Assembly (NCBI RefSeq): GCF_900106045.1
Contig: NZ_LT629802.1
Coordinates: 2,666,001 to 2,730,000 of the forward strand
Length of the DNA: 64,000 bases
DNA from: Pseudomonas mucidolens
Lineage (GTDB): Bacteria > Pseudomonadota > Gammaproteobacteria > Pseudomonadales > Pseudomonadaceae
Direction: 5' to 3'
Under the pieces are notes generated by a model. The model ran no database searches. It was not told where the DNA came from and was given only the letters and a program-made list of their open reading frames with translations. The translations under genes and the position numbers were made by a program. Of this stretch, positions 55,741 through 64,000 are shown piece after piece (the stretch's first letter is position 1; every line of letters begins with the position of its first letter).

Positions 55741-55795
55741 TAACTCCCCTCATAAGCTTCACCCCACAAAAATAACGATCCGATGGAGACACACC

Positions 55796-57187
55796 ATGAG
55801 TGTGATCATTGCCCTGGCAGCCCTCGTGCTGCTGATGCTGGCTGCCTACCGTGGCTACAGCGTCATCCTGTTCGCCCCGATTGCCGCCCTTGGCGCCGTG
55901 CTGCTCACCGACCCCTCCGCCGTTGCCCCGGCCTTTACCGGGGTGTTCATGGAAAAAATGGTCGGTTTTATCAAGCTGTATTTCCCGGTATTCCTGCTGG
56001 GCGCGGTGTTCGGCAAGCTGATCGAACTGTCGGGCTTCTCGCGCTCTATCGTCGCCGCCGCGATTCGCGTGCTCGGCACGCGCCAGGCAATGCTGGTGAT
56101 CGTGCTGGTCTGCGCCCTGCTGACCTACGGTGGCGTTTCGCTGTTCGTGGTGGTGTTCGCGGTGTATCCGTTTGCCGCCGAGATGTTCCGCCAGAGCAAT
56201 ATCCCCAAGCGTCTGATCCCGGCGACCATCGCCCTCGGTGCGTTTTCGTTCACCATGGACGCGCTGCCCGGCACACCACAAATCCAGAACATCATCCCCA
56301 GCACCTTCTTCAACACCACCGCCTGGGCCGCGCCTTGGCTGGGCCTGATCGGCAGCATTTTTGTAGTCTGCGCCGGCATGCTCTATCTGGCGCGCCAGCG
56401 CAACAAGGCCCAGCGCGCCGGTGAAGGCTACGGCACCGAGTTGCGCAACGAACCGGAAACCGCTGAGAATCTGACGCTGCCCAACCCTTGGATCGCCGTG
56501 TCGCCGCTGTTGCTGGTCGGCCTCATGAACCTGCTGTTCACCCACTGGATTCCGCAGTGGTACGGCAAGACCCACAGCCTCAGCCTGCCAGGCATGAGCG
56601 CGCCGGTCACCACCGAAATCGCCAAGCTCACGGCGATCTGGGCGGTGCAGGCAGCGCTGCTGGTGGGGATCATCGTGGTACTGGTATTTGGCTGGTCGGC
56701 GATTCGCAGCAAGTTGGCCGAAGGCAGTAAAAGTGCGGTCAGTGGCGCGCTGCTGGCGGCGATGAATACGGCCTCGGAATACGGTTTCGGTGCGGTGATC
56801 GCCTCGTTGCCAGGCTTTCTGGTGTTGGCGGACTGGCTCAAGGGCATCCCCAACCCGTTGGTCAACGAGGCCATTACCGCGACCTTGCTGGCGGGTATCA
56901 CCGGCTCGGCGTCCGGCGGCATGAGCATCGCCCTGGCGGCCATGTCCGAGAGTTTCATTGCCGCGGCCCACGCCGCCAATATCCCGCTTGAAGTCCTGCA
57001 CCGGGTCGCCGCCATGGCCAGCGGCGGCATGGACACCCTGCCCCACAACGGCGCCGTCATCACGCTGCTGGCGGTCACCGGGCTGACCCATCGCGAAGCC
57101 TACAAAGATATTTTCGGCATCACCCTGATCAAGACCCTCGCGGTATTTGTGGTGATCGGTACTTTCTACGCCACCGGCATTGTGTGA
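55796..57187 (+). CDS. GntP-family permease, probable short-chain hydroxy/keto acid importer
   Basis: A 463-residue membrane protein with about 12 hydrophobic segments, starting IIALAALVLLMLAAYRGYSV. The GntP family is shown by GAFSFTMDALPGTPQIQNII, TYGGVSLFVVVFAVYPF and the C-terminal MASGGMDTLPHNGAVITLLA. GGAGAC precedes the ATG. Gluconate is the classical substrate of the family, but the adjacent 3-hydroxybutyrate dehydrogenase/acetoacetyl-CoA synthetase gene makes 3-hydroxybutyrate or acetoacetate more likely. Expression probably depends on sigma54 and the upstream activator. Confidence 0.86.
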   Translation: MSVIIALAALVLLMLAAYRGYSVILFAPIAALGAVLLTDPSAVAPAFTGVFMEKMVGFIKLYFPVFLLGAVFGKLIELSGFSRSIVAAAIRVLGTRQAMLVIVLVCALLTYGGVSLFVVVFAVYPFAAEMFRQSNIPKRLIPATIALGAFSFTMDALPGTPQIQNIIPSTFFNTTAWAAPWLGLIGSIFVVCAGMLYLARQRNKAQRAGEGYGTELRNEPETAENLTLPNPWIAVSPLLLVGLMNLLFTHWIPQWYGKTHSLSLPGMSAPVTTEIAKLTAIWAVQAALLVGIIVVLVFGWSAIRSKLAEGSKSAVSGALLAAMNTASEYGFGAVIASLPGFLVLADWLKGIPNPLVNEAITATLLAGITGSASGGMSIALAAMSESFIAAAHAANIPLEVLHRVAAMASGGMDTLPHNGAVITLLAVTGLTHREAYKDIFGITLIKTLAVFVVIGTFYATGIV

Positions 57188-57194
57188 GGTTTTC

Positions 57195-59648
<2,454 letters not shown>

Positions 59649-59791
59649 AGATGAAAGGTTTCGGCGCTGACGCACTCATTTGAAGACAACCCCCTCAAGC
59701 ATGCTATTTTTCGAGGGGTAGTCAGCCGGTCTCGCGCCACGGGAGAGTCGGCTTTTGTCAATTTTCAAAGCGTTACGCGCAGAGCACCTAT

Positions 59792-61966
59792 ATGAACGGA
59801 TCTCCCCTCGGCAGTGAAGCCGTAGCACTGATCGCACAGTTGGACTGGGCAGAAAGCCCCCTCGGTGATGCCTGCAACTGGCCGCAAAGTCTGCGCACGG
59901 CAGTCGACATCGTCATCCACTCACCCATGCCAATGCTCCTGCTATGGGGCGACGAACTCACGCAGATCTACAATGATGGCTTCGCACTGCTGGCCGGTAA
60001 TAAGCACCCGCAAGGTTTTGGCCAGCCAACCCATCTGATCTGGCCAGAACTTGAAGGCTTCACCGGCCCAATCTACAGCGCCGTGTTGGCCGGCCAGGTG
60101 CGCAGCTTCAGCGAGCAGCGCTTTGTCCTGCAACGCAACCATCGCGACACTGAGATCTGGCTTGACCTGACCTACAGCCCGATCCGTGACGAGCAAGGCC
60201 AGGTCGCGGGGATCCTGGTCACGGCCATCGAAACCAACGAGCGGCGGCAGTTTGCCCAAGAGCTGCAACAACGCTCCGAAGAAATCCTCGAGGCCCAGCA
60301 GAATACCGAACAGCGCCTGCAATTGGCCTTGGCCGCGACAGATGCGGTAGGCACCTGGGACTGGGATATCGCCAGTGACCGCTTTATCGCCGACGCGCAT
60401 TTCGCCCAATTGCATGGCGTCGACCCCGAACGGGCCGGTCGCTTGCCCATCAGCGACTACCTGCTCGGGGTCCATCCGGAAGACCGTGGCCTGGTGGCCC
60501 GCAGCATCAAGCATTGCATCACCCATGGCACCGAGTACGCCGAGGAGTACCGCCTGCTCCAGGCCAACGACCAGGTGCGCTGGGTATTTGCCCGTGGCCG
60601 CTGCTATAAGGATCACCATGGCCGGCCCGCACGTTTTCTCGGGGCCGCCGTGGACCTGACTGAACGCAAACACACCGAGCAGGCGCTACGCCACCTCAAC
60701 GATACCCTCGAAGAGCGCGTGAACCAGCGCACCCAGGCGCTGGCCGAAGCCAACCAGCGCCTGCAAAACGAGATGCTCGAGCGTGAGCGTGCCGAAGAGG
60801 CCTTGCGTCACGCGCAGAAAATGGAAGCCGTGGGGCAACTTACCGGGGGTATCGCCCATGACTTCAACAACATGCTCACCGGCATAATCGGCAGCCTGGA
60901 CCTGATGCAGCGCTACATCGCGGCAGGTCGCAGCGAAGATATCGGGCGATTCGCCGCCGCCGCCGTGGCCTCGGCCCACCGTGCTGCCGCGCTGACCCAC
61001 CGTTTGCTGGCGTTCTCCCGACGCCAATCCCTCGACCGCCGGCCGCTTGACCCCAATCAACTGGTCGCGTCGCTGGAAGAACTGTTCCGCCGCACCAAGG
61101 GCGCCCACATCAACCTCAAGGTGCAACTGGGCAACGACATCTGGCCTGTCAACACCGATGCCAGCCAACTGGAAAACGCCCTGCTCAACCTGGTGATCAA
61201 CGCCCGCGATGCGATGCCCGAGGGTGGACAGCTGCGTATCGAGACGGCCAACAGTTACCTCGACGGTACCGACATCATCACCCTGGAACCGGTCAAGGCC
61301 GGTGATTATGTGATGCTGGGCGTCTGCGATAACGGCACCGGCATGACCCCGAAGGTCCTGGCCAAGGTTTTCGACCCGTTCTTTACCACCAAGCCTATAG
61401 GCCAGGGTACAGGGCTGGGACTGTCGATGATTTACGGTTTTGCCCAGCAATCGGGTGGCCATGTCACGATTCAAAGTGAACCTGACCGCGGCACATGCGT
61501 ACGCCTGTACTTGCCGCGCCTGCACGGCACCGCCCCGGAAAAAACTCCGCCCGAAAGTCCTTCCGAGGCGCCGGTCGCACTGCACGGCGAAGCGGTGGTG
61601 GTAGTCGAGGAAGATGCCGCGGTGCGCATGCTGGTGGTCAACGTGCTCGACGAACTGGGTTATACCGCCCACCAGGCCGCCGATGCCCGGACAGCGCTGA
61701 CGTTACTGGAGTCTGATCTGCGTGTGGACTTGCTGGTCACCGATGTCGGATTGCCCGGCATGAACGGTCGGCAATTGGCGGAAATTACGCGCCAGTACCG
61801 CCCCGGACTCAAGGTATTGTTTATGACGGCATACGCTGAGAATGCCGTTGAACGTCAGGGTTTTCTCGAAGAAGGCATGGACATGGTGGGCAAGCCGTTC
61901 TCCATTGAGCTGCTGGCGACTAAAATTCGCAGCATGATCAACGCCATCGAGCGAGTTGATGCATAA
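59792..61966 (+). CDS. Hybrid sensor histidine kinase with PAS domains and receiver
   Basis: A 724-residue cytoplasmic-looking kinase with no clear membrane segment. PAS-like domains lie at about 30-150 and 175-295, followed by a coiled stretch (ERVNQRTQALAEANQRLQNE). The phospho-acceptor is His356 in GGIAHDFNNMLTGIIG, with N box NALLNLVINARDAMPEGG, G1 VCDNGTGM and G2 GTGLGLSMIYGF. The C-terminal receiver has Asp651 in VTDVGLPGMNG and Lys in MVGKPFS. Orphan: no separate response regulator is adjacent. Signal unknown; PAS content suggests light, redox or a small ligand. Confidence 0.9.
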   Translation: MNGSPLGSEAVALIAQLDWAESPLGDACNWPQSLRTAVDIVIHSPMPMLLLWGDELTQIYNDGFALLAGNKHPQGFGQPTHLIWPELEGFTGPIYSAVLAGQVRSFSEQRFVLQRNHRDTEIWLDLTYSPIRDEQGQVAGILVTAIETNERRQFAQELQQRSEEILEAQQNTEQRLQLALAATDAVGTWDWDIASDRFIADAHFAQLHGVDPERAGRLPISDYLLGVHPEDRGLVARSIKHCITHGTEYAEEYRLLQANDQVRWVFARGRCYKDHHGRPARFLGAAVDLTERKHTEQALRHLNDTLEERVNQRTQALAEANQRLQNEMLERERAEEALRHAQKMEAVGQLTGGIAHDFNNMLTGIIGSLDLMQRYIAAGRSEDIGRFAAAAVASAHRAAALTHRLLAFSRRQSLDRRPLDPNQLVASLEELFRRTKGAHINLKVQLGNDIWPVNTDASQLENALLNLVINARDAMPEGGQLRIETANSYLDGTDIITLEPVKAGDYVMLGVCDNGTGMTPKVLAKVFDPFFTTKPIGQGTGLGLSMIYGFAQQSGGHVTIQSEPDRGTCVRLYLPRLHGTAPEKTPPESPSEAPVALHGEAVVVVEEDAAVRMLVVNVLDELGYTAHQAADARTALTLLESDLRVDLLVTDVGLPGMNGRQLAEITRQYRPGLKVLFMTAYAENAVERQGFLEEGMDMVGKPFSIELLATKIRSMINAIERVDA

Positions 61967-62006
61967 TCGCGCGCCTTCAAGCCCGACCGTTGCAAGGTAA
62001 TTGCCG

Positions 62007-62282
62007 ATGAAAGCCCAAGCCCGTCATATCCTGGTGAAGACCAGCGAAGAAGCCGAACAGCTCAAGCAGCGTATTGCCAAGGGCGAAGCCTTTGATGTGC
62101 TGGCCAAAAAGTATTCCACCTGCCCCTCCGGCAAGCGGGGTGGTGACTTGGGCGAGGTGCGGCCGGGGCAGATGGTCGGCGTGATCGATGCGGTGATTTT
62201 CAAGAAACCGCTGCGGGTGGTGCACGGGCCGATCAAGAGCAAGTTTGGTTATCATCTGGTGCAGGTGTTTTACCGCGACTGA
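62007..62282 (+). CDS. Small parvulin-type peptidyl-prolyl isomerase
   Basis: A 91-residue cytoplasmic parvulin: KAQARHILVKTSEEAEQLKQ, LAKKYSTCPSGKRGGDLGEV, GQMVGVIDAVIFKKPLRVVH, KFGYHLVQVFYRD. It has the same length and order as ppiC at 48.1 kb but clear sequence differences. Its ATG at 62007 is 40 bp after the histidine-kinase stop. Confidence 0.9.
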   Translation: MKAQARHILVKTSEEAEQLKQRIAKGEAFDVLAKKYSTCPSGKRGGDLGEVRPGQMVGVIDAVIFKKPLRVVHGPIKSKFGYHLVQVFYRD

Positions 62283-62335
62283 ATCTGCAGCGTGGCCGGT
62301 TTTGGGGCTGGTTCGCAACCCCACGCGGCCGCGTT

Positions 62336-63268
62336 CTACTCGCCGGCTGCTACAGGTATTCCGTCTCTGGGAATCAATGCGCCTGGCACCTGGATCACCC
62401 GGCTTGCCAAGCGGTGGCCGGAACGGGCCGCCTGTTCCGGTGTGCCGCCTTTGAGCCGCCCGGCCAGATACGCCGCACTGAACGAATCCCCTGCCGCTGT
62501 GGTGTCCACCACCGTTTCGACCTTCAGCGCCGGCACGGCAAAGCGCTCGCCGGCGCAACGAATCAGGCAGTCCTCCGCTCCCCGCTTGAGTACCACTTCC
62601 TCAATCGCCGGGTAAGCGGCAAATACTTGCTCGCTGTCGGCATAACCAAACAGCGCGTGTTCGTCATCCTCGGTCAGCAACGCCATATCCACCTGTGTCA
62701 GCACCTTCCGATACGCTGCGCGCGCGGCCTCGACACTGGTCCAGAGTCGCGCTCGGTAGTTATTGTCGAACACCACGCTGGCGCCGCGCTTGCGCGCCTC
62801 CACCAGGCTTTCCAGCAAATGCTGGCGCCCTGCCTCACCCAGCACCGCCAGCGTGATACCACTGAAATACAACACGTCGTAAGTCGGCAAGGCCGCCAGG
62901 ATCGGCCCCGCCGTCGGCGTGGTGAAGCAATCGCGCACGGCAGCCTCATTGCGCCAGTAGAGAAATTTCCGCTCACCGCGAGCATCGACCTGAATGCAGT
63001 ACAAGCCCGGCAAGCGGCCCGGCAGGCGCTGCACCCTGCTCAGGCCCAGACCTTCTTCGGACCATTGCTGGCACATGGCATCACTGAAGCTGTCATCGCC
63101 CAAGGCCGTGACGTAATCCACGACACTCTTGTCTCCCAGCTCGCGACGCAGATAGACCGCGGTGTTCAGGGTGTCGCCGCCGAAGCTCTGTTGCAGACTG
63201 CCGTCGGCACGCTGTTGCAGCTCGATCATGCATTCGCCGATCAGGGCGATGCGCGGGGGTGAGTTCAT
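62336..63268 (-). CDS. PfkB-family sugar kinase, probable 2-keto-3-deoxygluconate kinase (KdgK-like)
   Basis: A 310-residue ribokinase-fold kinase. Features are RIALIGECMIELQQRADGSL, QQSFGGDTLNTAVYLRREL, SVVFDNNYRARLWTS and the C-terminal anion-hole/catalytic motif VVDTTAAGDSFSAAYLAGRL, whose Asp is the base. This pattern with GGDTLN is typical of KdgK. AGAGG precedes the ATG. It lies 40 bp downstream of the DSD1-type gene on the same strand, so the two may be an operon. Confidence 0.87.
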   Translation of the reverse strand: MNSPPRIALIGECMIELQQRADGSLQQSFGGDTLNTAVYLRRELGDKSVVDYVTALGDDSFSDAMCQQWSEEGLGLSRVQRLPGRLPGLYCIQVDARGERKFLYWRNEAAVRDCFTTPTAGPILAALPTYDVLYFSGITLAVLGEAGRQHLLESLVEARKRGASVVFDNNYRARLWTSVEAARAAYRKVLTQVDMALLTEDDEHALFGYADSEQVFAAYPAIEEVVLKRGAEDCLIRCAGERFAVPALKVETVVDTTAAGDSFSAAYLAGRLKGGTPEQAARSGHRLASRVIQVPGALIPRDGIPVAAGE

Positions 63269-63308
63269 ACTGAGACCTCTTGAGGGTTCGGGTGCTTTGC
63301 TGCAGACA

Positions 63309-64000
63309 CTAAAAGCGCGTCTGCAGCGTTTCGATCACCTGCAATTGCTCATCCACCAGGCAGCCCACTTGCCATTTGTCGAAGGTCAGGCAAGGGTGGG
63401 AAGTACCGAAGGAAATGATGTCACCGATGCGCAATTCAACCCCCGGCGCCACGCTCATGAACGCGTGCTGGTCCATCACCGCCGTGACTTTGCACGCACC
63501 GACATCATCCCCCACCGCCGGTAACACACCGGCTTTGTAGCGCTTGAGCGGCACCGGCAAACCAGCGTCATAGGCCACGTCACGCTTGCCCAGGGCAATC
63601 ACCGCAAAACCCGGTTCCGGCAGCGACTGCACATGGGCCCACACTTCCAGGGCCGGGCGCAGGCCTTCGTCGAGGTCATTACGACGTTCGAGTACACAGC
63701 ACTGAGCCTCTTTGTAGATCCCATGGTCATGTGCCACGTAGCTGCCGGGACGCAACACACTGAGAAAGCGGCCTGCTGCGTTTTGCGCTTCGAAGGACTC
63801 GGCGATCAAGTCGTACCAGGCCGATCCCGACGCGGTAATGATCGGCTTGCCAATGTCGAATGAGCCGCTGTCTTGCAGATCCACCGCAAGACGCACCAGC
63901 GAGGCGGCGAACTCACGAATACCGCTGACGGCCTGCTCGCCGTGGATCACGCCCTCGTAACCTTCAATTCCGGTCAAGGCCAATGCCGGCTGGGCCCGGA
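63309..64000 (-). CDS. D-serine dehydratase-like (DSD1/alanine-racemase fold) amino acid deaminase, C-terminal part
   Basis: The gene enters from the right edge; 229 codons are visible, with no start inside the window. Recognisable stretches are ALTGIEGYEGVIHGEQAVS, VLRPGSYVAHDHGIYKEAQ, DVAYDAGLPVPLKRYKAG, VTAVMDQHAFMSV and RIGDIISFGTSHPCLTFDKW, the C-terminal DSD1 domain that holds the metal ligands (the His and Cys of SHPCLTFDKW). These PLP enzymes act on D-threonine or D-serine-type amino acids. The PLP lysine is outside the window. A sugar kinase gene follows it. Confidence 0.86.
   Translation of the reverse strand, partial: RAQPALALTGIEGYEGVIHGEQAVSGIREFAASLVRLAVDLQDSGSFDIGKPIITASGSAWYDLIAESFEAQNAAGRFLSVLRPGSYVAHDHGIYKEAQCCVLERRNDLDEGLRPALEVWAHVQSLPEPGFAVIALGKRDVAYDAGLPVPLKRYKAGVLPAVGDDVGACKVTAVMDQHAFMSVAPGVELRIGDIISFGTSHPCLTFDKWQVGCLVDEQLQVIETLQTRF

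Overview
The window looks like a chromosome segment of a fluorescent Pseudomonas. The clearest marker is the leftward block gacA (TTG start), uvrC, pgsA and tRNA-Gly(GCC) at 41.1-44.3 kb. Short inverted-repeat REP-like elements, GC-rich genes and a yejABEF transporter support this. All calls come from reading the sequence; no database search was possible.

Region 1 (1-17.2 kb) is an organosulfur-scavenging region. A leftward CoA-transferase and aldehyde dehydrogenase lie at the left edge. Next come an SsuBC-type ABC transporter with a lipoprotein binding protein and a frameshifted tonB. After these lie an alkanesulfonate-monooxygenase-like LLM enzyme, a class II aldolase-like protein and a LysR regulator. 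A rightward series follows: a cysteine-dioxygenase-like protein, a four-domain rhodanese, three more solute-binding proteins, an NtaA/DszA-type monooxygenase and a DszC/SfnB-type flavoenzyme. Between the last two there is a deletion scar joining pieces of a 2-hydroxyacid dehydrogenase to the tail of a TonB-dependent receptor. The loss of both tonB and a receptor suggests decay of an outer-membrane uptake route.

Region 2 (17.6-41.06 kb) is a probable genomic island. A 22-bp direct repeat of the 3' end of tRNA-Gly lies at 17589-17610 and 41056-41077, and a decayed tyrosine-integrase N-terminus starts 225 bp from the left copy. The cargo reads as a catabolic system for N-methylated (betaine-type) amino acids. 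It has a GbcA/Stc2/CntA-like Rieske oxygenase, a DgcA/StcD-like N-demethylase, and a glycine-betaine-type ABC importer with an adjacent MmgE/PrpD protein. It also has two imine-reductase families (ornithine cyclodeaminase/mu-crystallin and P5C reductase), an FAD oxidase-ALDH-DapA-family operon, two SDRs and a 2OG-Fe(II)-type oxygenase. TetR, LysR and GbdR-like AraC regulators, an MFS carrier and a frameshifted EamA exporter complete it. Phased GTAC sites link the TetR gene to the demethylase promoter.

Region 3 (41.06-48.5 kb) is core genome: tRNA-Gly, pgsA, uvrC, gacA, a divergent pair of small HTH genes, a GNAT acetyltransferase, a carbon-nitrogen hydrolase, and a DAHP synthase preceded by two aromatic-rich leader peptides and an attenuator, then a parvulin.

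Region 4 (48.5-64 kb) holds yejABEF and a sigma54 activator. The activator precedes a sigma54-type promoter with a duplicated palindromic site driving a GntP-family permease and a chimeric 3-hydroxybutyrate dehydrogenase/acetoacetyl-CoA synthetase gene. A hybrid histidine kinase, a second short parvulin, a KdgK-like sugar kinase and a partial D-serine-dehydratase-like enzyme finish the window.
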